The notes beneath the pieces are model-generated. The model was given only the letters and a program-made list of their open reading frames with translations. It searched no databases and had not been told where the DNA came from. 64,000 nt of DNA from positions 1 through 64,000 of the forward strand of contig JAMYHL010000064.1 of the NCBI GenBank assembly GCA_025531455.1. The letters are read 5' to 3'. The stretch's first letter is position 1, and each line of letters opens with the position of its first letter. Shown in pieces: positions 31,973 to 44,123 of the stretch. Source of the DNA: Apiotrichum sp. Y4204 (lineage: Eukaryota > Basidiomycota > Tremellomycetes > Trichosporonales > Trichosporonaceae). The translations under genes were made by a program, and so were the position numbers.

Positions 31973-33678
31973 CTAGATGCAAGGCATGTCGCGGTCCGAG
32001 CCGTACCCACGCTCGACGGCCTCCTCCATCTCGCGCTCAATCTCCTCCTCGTCGGTGCACTCCGAGTCGCTGTCGGCCTCGGACGGCGTGTGCCACAGGC
32101 GGGACCAGACGTGCTCGTCAATCTTCTCGCCACGCCCGTTCCGCTTCGCACGCGACCACATGCCGACCTTGGGGTCGGTGATAAACTTCCATGTGACGTA
32201 CGGCCACGACTCGTGGCGCGGAAGCGTGTCGTAGTACTCTGGTGCGAGCGCGCGAAGGGCAGGCAGACGCGTCCATGGCACGGAGGGGAAGTCGTGGTGC
32301 TCGTTGTGGTAGCCGACGTTGTAGCAGAAGATGTTGAGCCAGCCGTAGTACGACGTCGTTTCCTGCGCGAGCGACTGAACCGATCCGGGCTCGACCTCGC
32401 TCATGAGGTAGTGCTCAGCGATAAAGTGCGCCGCGCAAGGGTGGAGCGATCCGGCGAAGAAGGACGAGAGGAGGAGGTAGATCAGCGGCCGCCAGCCGAA
32501 CGCAAGCACGAGGGCGGCGTCAAAACCGAGAACGGCAGCGAGGTTGATAGCGTGCCATACTGTCGGCTTCTGCGAGCGGATGAAGCCCGGGCGGAGTGCG
32601 TAGAACAGGAGCTGGAACGTGCTGAGGGTGTAAGTGTGTGTACGCAACAAGGAATGTGACAGTATAGGAGTGGACCACGGGGTGGACTGGCTGAAACCGA
32701 GCCGTGAGCCGGCCGAGTTTCGAACACAGTCGCGACACGTCGTGCATTGGCGCGAGGCATGGCGCGGCGAGCGCGGCTAGCACGGAATGTGGATGGTGGA
32801 CATATTCACCACGCGGTGCGCTGCGCTTCCCACCATGCTCCACCGTGTACACCCCGTCCCTTTCTATTACCGCCTCCGAGCGGAAGCAACGGTCGGTACT
32901 CACGCGAAAAAGGTCTTTCCAGCGACATTGTTCAGAATCACCGCCTCGATGCGGGACGGGAGATCGGTGTCGATGCCGTCCTCGCCGAGGAACTTGTGGT
33001 GCTCAATGTGGTACCCCTTGAACGCCATGGCGTACGGCACACCGATAGCAAAGTTGGCGACGATGGCAAGACACTTGTTTGCCCGGATGCCCTTGAACGC
33101 GAGATTATGCGTGATCTCGTGGATGGCCAAGAACGTGTTCTGGTTGGCGGTGCCGCCGACGACGTACGCCAGCAGCAGAACCAAAGGCGAGAAGGACGAG
33201 CGGTGCCGCAGGCCGATGGCCAGCGAGAGCTGCAGCGCCAGCACGCCAAACACGACGGGGACAGTCCACAGTGTCGGGCCCATGAGCTTGCGGACCTGCT
33301 GTCAGTGAATGCCGATAAAGTCGTGGTCCCAGGAAACCCGGATAGTCCACACACACTGCCTCTCTCACTACTCACCTCGGGATGGTGCTTGAGGATCGCC
33401 ATTCGCCGACTCCGGTGCGGCTCCTCGGTATACATCCACAAAAAGTCGCCGCTGGCCGGAGGAGCGTCGCCCTTCATCGGCGATGCGTACTTGTCGCTAG
33501 CCTCAGAGTGCGAGTCTTCCGAAGGACAGCTCTCCTCGCTTGGCGTGAGTTGTCCCGCACCCACTGTGTGGGGATACGTCGGTGCGCGCCGCGAGAGGCC
33601 GCTGGCACTCGCGCTGGCACTGGTGCTGACGCTGGCGCTGGCTGTGCTGCTCCGCGTGCTCGTACGTGTGCTCGCCAT
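31973..33678 (-). CDS. DES1: Sphingolipid (dihydroceramide) delta-4 desaturase
   Basis: Three exons: 33678-33376, 33295-32904 and 32621-31973 (introns of 80 and 282 nt), 447 residues. Three histidine boxes of membrane di-iron desaturases are present: HEITH at 160-164, HIEHH at 197-201 and HNEHH at 337-341. GKTFFATFQLLFYALRP, rebuilt across intron 2, and GYHNEHHDFPSVPW are typical of the DEGS1 group. The enzyme inserts the 4,5-trans double bond into dihydroceramide in the endoplasmic reticulum, on the way to glucosylceramide. Several hydrophobic helices lie between the boxes. Oddities are a Ser-rich low-complexity N-terminus of about 60 residues and an acidic C-terminal tail (SECTDEEEIEREMEEAVERG), both beyond the family core. 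The start is the first ATG after a 394-nt ATG-free leader. Confidence 0.92.
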
Positions 33679-34072
33679 GGCGAAGACGGGGGCCGCAGTC
33701 GTCGGGTCCAGAGCCGGGGGTGCGGGCGTCTTGAGCCCGGGTGCGAGGCGGGGAATGGGGAGAGAAGAGGTGGGGGACTTGCAATGCAAAGTGCAAGTGC
33801 AAGTGGAAGTGCTGGGTTGCAGGTGGGCCCGGTCCTTTGTGCGTGTCGGCTTGGTTTGTGTGGGTTGCCGGCCTTGGCGCTGCGGGTGGATTTTTCGAGT
33901 TTCAGAAACGTGTGCGTGTGCGGTTTTGGCGCTTTGGCCAGAAAGCTGGAGTTTTGCTGCGTGTCACACAGAACTCCGAGATGGTTTAGATTTTACGCTT
34001 CGACTGGGGATAGAAAAGCTGAAGAGATGGTGGAGGATGTGGAATAGATACTCGAGACTAGGACCGTCGATG
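33679..34072 (-). promoter_or_regulatory. ATG-free leader of the desaturase gene
   Basis: No ATG on the coding strand for 394 nt upstream of the start; the first is opposite 34073-34075. Confidence 0.4.
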
Positions 34073-34922
34073 CATGCCTGTCAATAATATATGGACTCCC
34101 GCGCTGCGCTCCCGGCTTTCCGGGCGGTGCATGGGACGAGGCGATGGACGCGTCGCCTCTGAGCTTTCAGCATGCGGTGCCGCGCTGGCGCTGGAGCCAG
34201 GCGTTGGGGGAGGGTTTCTTCCCTCATGTGCCCTTAAGGTTTCGTTTACCTTGGCGCGCTGGCGCCCTCTTTCTTTGTCCTTGCAGCTCTGACCTCTGAT
34301 CATTGACCATGCCTTTGTCTGATGCATCTGATGTCGTCTGATGTCTGATCTCTATGCATCGGCTCTCGTACTTGGCGACAATGATCGGATCACAAGTGTC
34401 ATACCCAAACTCCACCGCAATCAATCGGACGATAGTGGAACAATAGACGACGACACTCCGTATGCCGCTAAAGTTGCTCCCAGCTCCTGGCTCTCCCTCC
34501 ACCCCAGTTGGCGACGAGTTCCGGTGCATTCCGCGACATCACCAGGTCGGGTCTGGTTGTTATCGCCGCTTCGGACATGTCAATGATGCAAGGCCACAGC
34601 GCCGCAGCCCGTCGCCGCTCGGTGGCCACCCCGCAGCATACGTAGGACACCACAAACAAACGTCATCATAATAAGTACGGTACTACTTGGTATGTCATGC
34701 TATGGACATAGGTATGGGCTGGGGGTAATCAGGCCGTAATCACAACATGGGGTTGACAACATTACACGATACACATGGCACACTCCTCTAGGCCGGTTGG
34801 GGTCTCACAGAACAGTCTGCACAGCGAGCAAGCGCGGTGACTGTCTCCTTCGGGCTTCTCTCTTTCTTTTCTTTGTCGCTCCACTCTGTAAACATCTCTC
34901 GGCCGAAAGGAAGCGGACTCAT
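34073..34922. other. Intergenic region
   Basis: No gene seen. Holds desaturase promoter sequence and the 3' flank of the next minus-strand gene. Confidence 0.4.
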
Positions 34923-37082
34923 TCACCACACCTCGCTGAGAGTCTCCAGCTGGCCGCCGTTGTCGGGAGGCCACTCGTCATCGTGGAGCACCTCGGGCGC
35001 GCCCCAGCCTTCGACGAACCGCTTCGGACGGGGGAGGCTCTCTTGTGTGGCGTACTTCTGCTCCACAAGCGCGTTGATGAGCGCGGCCGTACCAGTGGCA
35101 TGCCCGCTGGCGATCGAGCTCGCGGTAGAGCGGCGAGATGCCATGGACATCCGGCTGTCGAGGGCGTCAACGTTTGGCGTCGTCGGGTCGGACACAGTCG
35201 ACGGTGACGGGGGAACGTCGCGCATCGTCGTCGTCGATGGGCCAAAGTCCGAGTAGCGGCTCATGCGAGTTGTAGTGAACGACGGCCGCTTGAGAACCTC
35301 CCGGGACGAGGGCAAATGCGACTTTCGCCGAGCAATGCGCGCAACGGTGCGCGAAAACTCCTCCTCCTCGCTGTCACTGCCACTCCATCCGAGTGGGTCG
35401 ACAACCTCAGTCATTGAGGAGACGGACCGGCCTCTAGATGAAACAAGGAGACGCGATGACGACGGAATCACGTGGGAGCGAAGAGCAGCATTCAATGGAG
35501 GAAGACTGAGGTCTGGGCCAAGTCAGCATTCTGCGCACGGGCCATCGTTTCCCTGGTAAATGCGACACTCACCAAGATCGCTCTCGTCGCCCGAGTCGTT
35601 GTCGAGGAACTCGGTAGAGAGAAGATCGTCGCGGGGCGCTTTGCGGATGAGGTCGCCGAGTGTTGGGCTGGGTGCCCGAGTGCGCGGGCGGGAGAGAGTC
35701 GTAGGTGGGCTGTTTGGACGTGCCTGGCGGCTGGGTTCGTTACCGCTGCCGCTGGCACCCGTCTTTACACCGGTGCGGGAGCCGACGTTGGCGCGAGCGC
35801 GGATGGCTGCGGCCTGCTTGTCTTCTTCTGCGCGGCGCTGCATGCGGAGGTCTGCGAGAGATGATTGTAGTTTGAGAAGTCGCTCGGTTGCACGGGGAAG
35901 TGGTGGTGGGGGTGAGAGCAAGGGTGAATTGTCACAAGGCGACGATGAGACAGGGTCAGAACGACGGGAGCGGAAGCGCGTCGCATACGGACGCGACAAC
36001 GGTGGCTTTTCACCACCAAACACGCGGTCACCGCGTTCCGACCAGGCAGATGGTGCCGGCATGTCCGTTTCGGAGCATGCGGTCCCACTCACACTGCGCG
36101 GCTTGACGTAGTGGCCTCCAACATGGCAACCCTCATAGTCCGAGTCGTCGCCTGCATCGCGAATTGCACGAACATAATGCGGACTGTGCAGGATGGCGTC
36201 GTCGATGAATGCGGGGGAAGGAGGCATAATGCCATACCTGTCGCTGGGCGACGGTGGCGAGAGCAACAAGCTGGTCATCGAGGGGGCCGTGAGAGTGGAG
36301 GCGAGGGATGCGCGGTGCGAAGACGACACGAGCGACGGGCATGTCGTCGCTGCAGACGACCAAGAGGGGATTGGGGAACGAGGCGTACGCGCCTTGCGCC
36401 CTGGCGCATTGGCTGGAGTGGAGGCTGCATTTCTTGCCGATCCGGTCAAGACTGCCGCGGTCGCCAAGTGGGAAGCAGCTGAGGATGTTGGGGATGCGAT
36501 GGTTGTTGGCGAGTTGCAGAACTGCGCAGACTTGCGATTCTTCAGCGAGCCGGTGCTGCCTACGGACGTAGAGGATGCCGATGGCAACCAAAGAGGCGTC
36601 GCGGGAATGGACCCATCACTCAGGCGCGCCAGTGCAGGCGACACCTTAGGGTATCTCAACGTTTGAGGCCGGAATGCGTCCCAAACCTCGTGATTACAAT
36701 CCGCCTTGAGTGCTTGTGATGAATGTGCCCGTTTGAGGACTGGTCGGGGAGCGAGCTGGGCCTTGAACGTCTGAAAGTTGTCGGCCGACGTGCGTCGCGG
36801 CGGTTCGGGCTCGGAGGTCTCAGGCGGCGGGCCCGATATACTCGGCGCCGCGGGAGGGCCCGAGCTTGGCCGGCCCGTGACACAGGCCCGAGCGCCTGTC
36901 CGACCAAGATTCACATCGTCGCGAAACGATACGTGAGCACGGCGGCTGCGAACAGCTACGGTTTGGCTGTACGATGCGGGCACGCCTGCTCTGGCGTTAT
37001 TGCTGAATGGTGGTGGAAGTGGTGGGAGAGGGGGAAAGTTGAAAGACGCAGTGGATCCTGTGGTAGACACTGTCGATGCCAT
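34923..37082 (-). CDS. Disordered Ser/Pro-rich protein of unknown function
   Basis: Two exons, 37082-35573 and 35512-34923 (60-nt intron, phase 1), 699 residues. The protein is mostly Ser, Pro, Arg and Ala with a proline run near the start (FPPLPPLPPPF) and SP/TP sites throughout. More ordered-looking segments are NHEVWDAFRPQTLRYPKVSP, a Leu-rich helix ATERLLKLQSSLADLRMQRRAEE, and acidic clusters DSGDESDL and WSGSDSEEEEFSRTVARIAR. This suggests a phosphoregulated scaffold, perhaps of cell-cycle or polarity machinery, but I do not recognise it. The ATG at 37082 is the first ATG of any frame for over 1.1 kb. The same frame stays open 60 codons further upstream and reads like protein, so a non-AUG or spliced upstream start is possible. 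Confidence 0.75.
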
Positions 37083-38202
37083 TTCGAGGGCTGCTGCTCT
37101 TGGGCAGGCGAAACCCACGCCGAGAGGTGACGAGGGCCGACTGGGAAGAACTGGGAGAGACGGTTTGCGCAGAATAGAGACGGGGGGGCAGATGGTCTCT
37201 ATGGAAGCGCGTTTTGTGTAGAGGGAGAATGAGCGCCTTGGCGACTTGGACTGCTGTGGCAAGTGCGATGGGAAAAAGTTGATTTATTGTACAGACAACA
37301 GCAGCGGGTCAAAGCAGGATGAAAGTAGGCGCGACAGGTGAGGAGAATGGTCGAGAATGTGTTGAGAGTATGGTGCGATTGAAGCACGATGGGGAGGACA
37401 ATGGTGAGATCGCGGTGGGAGTGCACGTCGGTCGAACGGTGCAAAGGGGAAGTGGACGCGTGGATGGTGGTGATAACAAACGGACGAGGTGGGTCGGGTC
37501 GGAAGTGGCAAGCGGGATGGGATATGGGATGGGTTGAGTGAATAAAGCGACAGGTACCAGGGCAGGTAATGAGTGGTGGCCAAGGGTCAAGAGGTAGTCG
37601 TGGCGAGCGAACAGGCGGCGAAGAGAGAGAGAGACCGAGACAAGAAAGGCAAGACAAGATGTACAGGACAAGCGGTGGTCAGTGCAAATGTTACCAAAAC
37701 AGTAGAAAGAGAGAGAGAGCAAAGATCTGTCTGCCGAGTCTGCCGAGGATGGCAAGAGACGCCTCCGGACACGAGCACAGACCGCCGAGTTGCTGGAATG
37801 TCCCTCGCGTCGCAAAGAGGAAATGCAACCAGCGGCGTAGCGGCAAGGCAGGGGGGACAGGGATGATGAGGGTGACGCAAGGAATGTCGTCGAGCGTGGA
37901 CACGGCAGCAAAGACGGGAGAATGGACGACTCGAGGAGGAGAGGAGCACGATTGTGAGGGATGTGGTTGACAGATGAAGATGGATGTGTCTGGTTGGGAT
38001 CTAGATCTCGCGACGCTCGCTCGTCCGGTCGCGATCCGCCTGTTTCTCAGGAGCTCTTCAGGATGTCTCTCCTGTCTCTGGATACGACGACGATACGACC
38101 CGACCGAAAATCTTTGGATGCCCAGAAACAGAAGCAACTGGACGACCTCAATGTTTGGTGTGTTTGTATCCTGCTTTGGTGCCGAATAGCTCGACGCCAC
38201 CC
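37083..38202 (-). promoter_or_regulatory. ATG-free 1.1-kb leader of the Ser/Pro-rich protein gene
   Basis: No ATG occurs in any frame of the coding strand across 1120 nt, while the plus strand has many. The first is opposite 38203-38205. The proximal 180 nt are also open in the gene's frame. Confidence 0.5.
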
Positions 38203-41200
38203 CATTCTTACAATCGGTCTAAAACTCACCAGTGCAAGTGTTGTCGGGCCGGGGCCGGCCGTTGCGGAAGGCGCGTCGCCTGTGGACATTGGGCGAAGAG
38301 TATTCATGCCGGCGGCGGCGGCGGCGGTTGAGAAGGCAATGTGGGGATAGATGGGATACGAGCGCTGTGGGCGCCGGCGGTGACTGCACCAGGGATCGGA
38401 GGGCAGGATCAAGGGAAGGAGCGATCCGAAAGCGGCGGTGGTGGTCGGTGCAGGTGTGTGCGTGCGTGTGCTGCCCGCGCTGCAAGCTTTCAATAGAGAA
38501 ATCAGGCGCAGCAGCGAGGACCCCCTGTCGCAATTTCCTGTGGACGCCTGCAGGGTTTACGCGCTCTTCTGATGGCAACTCAAGAGGCCAAGACGAGAAG
38601 CAAGAGTCTCGGAGCTCGGCGATGGCGCGTCACTAGCTGATGAGCTTATCCCCCAGAAAGTGATATCGATGACGCTAGTCTCGGTCCAGGTGGGCCACTG
38701 TTTACAGGAAACCCAACCCGAGCTCTGAGATCCGAGGACTGCGCACGTCGCCTTCGATATCGGAAATCGCGCCGAGTGGGCGTGTAGTGGGCAGCTCGCA
38801 GAAACCGTAAGAAGGTGCAGAACGCGGTGGCGTTGTGGAGCAGCGTCGTGGCGTGATGGGCGTCAAAGGGTTCGTGGAGAGAAATCAGCCGCGGAGGCGT
38901 TGTGGTCTAAATGAACCAAAAAGGACCTATTAGAAACCGGGGTGCTGCTATAGTGAAAGCCGCGGGCAACAGAGGGGCGATTAATGCGAAGAATAGGGGT
39001 GGCAACTAATGCACACTATCGGGTGTCTACACGTGCGCGCGACAAAAGTAGCGTGATTAGCGAGTTCGATATATGCGATAGTGAGGGCCTCAAGGGTCAG
39101 AGGTAGACCCACAATGAGTCGTCAGCGACAACAGGAATCAGTCGAGGGGGACGTGATGAGGGGCGGAGCAGGGAGTGATGCTCGCACAGACCTGCCGTGG
39201 TCTTGTGAACACACGAACGCGATGAGTCGGAATGAACGTGGGGCGCCTGTGGGCCGTGCGGAGGGGTTCTGTGCGCACTGGTGCCGTCTTTGTGCGTTGC
39301 TGTGTGCGCGGTGCGGTCGTAGCTGTCGTCGTGGTCGTTGCTGAACGTGAGGTGGTGACTTTTTACTAGTGATGGTAATGTGTAGAGTGAAACAGAGAAG
39401 TGCAAAGCAAAGTTTGCTTCTACGATGCTACGACAGAGGGATTCAGGTCGCAGGTCGCTTTTGCCGTCGAGTACGAGGTTCCGTACGAGGAGTATTGTCG
39501 TCACAAGAAAGCAGAGTGTTCGCCACTACTGAGCTGTGCTTTCCGTCCTTTGTCTTTGTCTTTGTCTTTGCACCGTGCCTCCAAGCTCTCGCCCTAGCTC
39601 GCTCTCGCAGCTCACTCTCTCTCCCTCTGTGCCGGTGGCGCGTTTCTTGCCGGAGAGCGTGACAGGTCGGGAACTTAGGGTGGACACGGGGCCGGTGTAC
39701 CAAGAACGCGTGCTTTGGAATATCGAGGACGGGTGGGCGAGGAGAACCGAGTGGCCACCCAATTACCCACCAGGGTTCAAGCCGACGCGCGAGGGGGATC
39801 TGGGAGGGGCCGAGAGGGGTGAGAGGGGGTGAGCTTGCCAGCAAATGCACGCGTGCAAGTGACCTCAGAACACGCGACGTGAAGCGCGAGCTGTGATGCA
39901 ATAGAAATAGAAAGCGCGAGCAAGGTGCCGGTCGCGGAATTGGGGAACCGGCGGCGGTCGTGATGTGAGGATTGGTAGCGAAGAATCACTTTGCGACAGC
40001 GCGCGTAGAGTAACGTCTGCGGTCGGGCGTAGTTGGGCGCGATGGGACCTCGCGACCCCGGAGCTTGCAAGCTTGGTGCTGGGTACTGCCGTTGGGAACT
40101 GTTGCTGGAGCGGCCTAGCGAAATGGGATCATTGAGGCGCAGGTACGCAGGGAGGATAGGGACGGCGGCGGGGAGATGAGAGAGGATGGCCAGGATGAAA
40201 TGGGGATGCTACTGACCAGAGAGAAGTGGCAGTTGTAGTTTGCTTCAAGAACCCTCTAGACGTTGTCACTCTCTAATGCCAAGGAACGCTGGCAGTCCTT
40301 GTCGACGAGCTGCCCCATTCCTGTTGTTCGGAAGCTCAATCCCTGCGCAGCTCGCGGAACTTGGGGTCAACCCACGGCATCTGCACTTTTGCAGCGCGCA
40401 GCGTTGCTGTTTGTGGACCACAGCCATATCATGGGTACTGTATGCCCAGCGTCGACCTTGCCGATGGTTATCCTTACTTTCCACTTTGAGACACAGGAGC
40501 AAAGGCACGACTTGGGGCATCCGCGTCGGACGGCTTCTATTTGCTTCGAAACTGGGAGGCCTGGGAGGAGGGGCATCGGAGGAACTGGGAGCTTGAGCTA
40601 ATGTGAGCAAAGCTGCAGTGTTGTGTTGCGCTCCCGCTCGCAGATCGCGCAGTTGGGTGTACGGCATGCGAAAGTCCATGACGCGACTGCCCCTGAGGTC
40701 CACTCGTTCTGCCTTTGCTGGCAGCTGCTGGGTCGCTGGCAGAGCCCTTCAAAGTAGCCGCCAGCAACGTTAATCACGGTAGTGGCGGGCTGCGTATTGC
40801 ACGGGGAGTGGACTAGTAGCTGATACCTGGTGGTTGTGCTCCCGACATTGCGAGGTGACACCCCTTCTTGCTGGACTGATCGGGAGACACGGTCCCCGTG
40901 GTCGGGCGTACCCGGTGGTCGAGCGTCATGCATTCATGAGGAGCAAGAGCCTGCGCAGCACGGCCAGTTGGTGCTCACGACCTGACATCAGCCAACTCTT
41001 GTGCATTTCAAGAATTCAAGAACCCGCCCATCCGACGGACGATGGTCAGTCACCGGAGCCCTGGCCATTCTGAGTGGATCCTGCGAATATCCTGCGCATC
41101 CTGCATCTGTACCTCGACTGTATTCTGGCGTCCTGGACGACTTGTCGGTGCGCGCGTTCGGTGGTTTCCTTCCACCGGCATCCACTCCTGCACTACATGC

Positions 41201-44123
41201 ACTACAAGCGTCTCGAGAGATGCCCGCGGGAAACAGCATGCTGCGTAGCCCTAACTGTTGCCGTCAGAATGTCCACCCAACGGACCCTGCCCGTGGTTCC
41301 GTGGATTGCATCTCGTACACCATCTCGGACAGCCACTGCCTGTCTTGAGCCACTGCCGCGCTCCCGTCTCAGGTCGGTTTCGCATTCCATCCGCCCGCAC
41401 CGCACCCTGCTTGAGGGCCTTGAGGGTGATGCATAAGACTAGCCGTACTCGGCAGCGCTTACACAGAGCGTCCCTGCCCGAGCAACCTGGGTGGAGTGCA
41501 TAGAGTGCACCACTCACTTCACCCCGGCCGCGCGTTACGTTGTGACAGGCCCAAAGGTACACGGTACCGCCTTGAACTCTGCCTGCTTGAGCATCCTGAC
41601 TTCATCGCCCAGAAGCCAGTAGCCAGCAATGTGTGCTGTTGGTTGTTGCAGGATGCGCACTCCAGTATTACAGAATCCGCAGATCTGCAGAACATGAACA
41701 CGCAGAACACCGGCTGTCTCACACGGGACACAGGGCGCGGGCGCGACGCGATGCCGAACCCGACGCCGCCCAGCCAGCGGGCTGTGCTAGCAGAGCAATT
41801 GGAACCGATTCCTGTTATCCGTGTGCTCTACTGATGGGACGCGGGAGATGATGCCATTAAGCCATAAGACGTACATACATGAGGTGCGATCGGAGAATGC
41901 CGAGATGCATCGACGTCCACGTCCAATTGATAACGTTTTTCATCCGTACACTGACTTCCTGACAGTCGCTGGAGTGGACGCATTCCTTCCCAAAGCTGTC
42001 TAGTGCAGCAAACGGCTCCCACTCCCAATCCCTGTGTGGCTGCGCAGTGACGGATGTGACGGGATTGAACTCCGACTGGATCACCAACTGACCACCAACA
42101 TCGCCCATATGCCACACAGACCATAGATACCACAGTACCACAGATCCCGTTGACCATTGACCATTGACCTTTGGGCCTGTGACCTTTGATGTCAGGCAGA
42201 CGGCTCCCTGACACCCTGCCCAATGCCCTCTAACCTCCTACACACCTCATACAACACCTCCTTCACCCTCAGTTCTGTTCCTGCAGCGTGCCTTCCACTC
42301 CGGGGTCACTCTGACCTCATGAATGTGAATACGCGATCGGGTACGCTGCAAGACCATGCGGGGCTGGGTATGTTTATAGCACCGCAGTAAATAGATTGTG
42401 TAGTCTGTCGAGTTCGTCTGGCAGGGTCCGAAGTCCGATGACGGCTCCGATGACGGGCTCCGAATGCACACTCGCCACGTGCAAGTCACTCTCCGCTTGC
42501 TGAAACTCCTCATGTGCCCTCGGCATTCCCCTGCCGGAGTCACCGGTCTGTGCTGAGTGATACCCCGGTCGCCCGAGACCGGTGGACTCGGCACGGATGT
42601 GCGATCCGATCCGGCTCGATGGAGAAGGTGTGTACCGCGGCGCCACAGCGAGCACCGTGCGCTAGGCGGTGTTTTGATTCCACGCCGGGCAAAGCGCCAG
42701 CGCACGGTGAGCTTCTCACCATATGGAACGATCGCATTGGACAAGCATTTGGGAGCGAGGAGATTGTCTCGGAGGAGAATACGGGATGCGAGAACAATAG
42801 CCAGAGTGGACATGGATCCTGATTCGTCCTGATCCTGAAACGAGTGCCTGTCGCGCCTGTCCGATGGCCCATTGAACCCCCGCATTTATGGCCGTGGATC
42901 AAGATCAATCGAGATCGGATAAGTTTATAAGTTGAGCGATGCGAGTTGGCATAAATGGAAGGTACGAGCTGAGCCACAGGTATGGGAGCATCCTGAGCTC
43001 CTGTGGCGTATATTCCACATGATTCCAGTTCCAGTTTACCATCCAGATGTAACACTCCCTCTTCACTCCCCCACTTGTGGCTGCCCAGTCCCTCAGCTCA
43101 TTCCCAACACCTGTAAACACCACCTCCACGCAATAGTAGGACACACGATAGACACTGTCGGCCTCGGGTGCACACCTAGTCTAACTAGAAGCGATAGCAG
43201 TGGAGAGGGGCAATGAGTGACGCCGCACGGTCGCGCAGCGTCCACCCGCTCAGCCATCCGAGCACCCTTCTCCTTCGCCGACGCCAAGCCCGATCGCGAT
43301 CCCGCAACGGCACGTCCGTAGCTTGGTAGTGTATCGACTTTATCGTGAAGATATGTCAGCGGTATCGTGCGACAACACCCATCCAGCTGGGCCCCAAACC
43401 CCACTTTGGGCCACTTTGGGAGACATCCCTTCCGACATCCAAGCCAAGGAGTCACGGTTTACAAGTATACTACTGGCTATACTGAATCCGGGAGGACGAT
43501 TTGGTCAGCGCCAGAGTCAGTGTCAACTGAACGCAACAGTCCACAACCGGAGCCACACGTTCCACCCGATCATTAGATCAGTAGACCACGCCACAAACCC
43601 GGAGATCACGGTCTCCGTACACATCGGTCGGCCCGACAGCCCGCAGCCATCAGTATCGCGCGTCCCCGGGCCGCAGCGTCTCCTGTGGCGCTGCGAGCCT
43701 GGACTAGCTGTAGCCGGTAACTAGGCGCACTCTTCCAACGCCTCATGTCGGATTGTACAACGGTTTCAATGCGGTGCGAGGTCTGCGTGACGCGTTTATC
43801 GGAATACTGCGCCGGAAGAGAGTACCGGCATGACTGTTATCTGTGAGATTGTGGATTTGTGGATTTGTGGAGTGTACGGACTGTGGACTGGGCACTGTGA
43901 TGAGCGAGCAAAATGTCTTGTTTCTCCCGACAGATAGTTGCAGGTGCTGATCTTCTGTTGACGCGGACAATTATCGGAAAATCCGTGATCATGATGTAAT
44001 AATCACGTGACTTGATGGAACATCGATGGACGCGAAATCCAGTCTCGTTTCCATTCTGCATACCGTCGACGAACAAACATCAGCAACTCACACATCTCAC
44101 AATCTCACGGCTACATACCCAAA
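38203..44123. other. Gene-free tract upstream of the GNL1 gene
   Basis: No gene recognised in 5.9 kb. All open frames are short, overlap on both strands and lack family motifs. The right end must hold the promoter of the plus-strand GTPase gene, with a CACGTG box at 44004-44009. Confidence 0.4.
44003..44010. promoter_or_regulatory. Palindromic E-box TCACGTGA upstream of GNL1
   Basis: TCACGTGA lies 114 nt before the ATG. This octamer is the known site of Cbf1-type bHLH factors in fungi; its use here is inferred from position only. Confidence 0.35.

Noticed and set aside
39443..39901. 152-codon minus-strand open frame
   Set aside because: Arg/His/Pro-rich with no motif, overlapped by open frames on the other strand, and no splice partner.
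42880..42907. Minus-strand sequence resembling the first 13 bases of eukaryotic 5S rRNA
   Set aside because: The likeness stops after 13 bases; none of the inner promoter or later 5S sequence follows.
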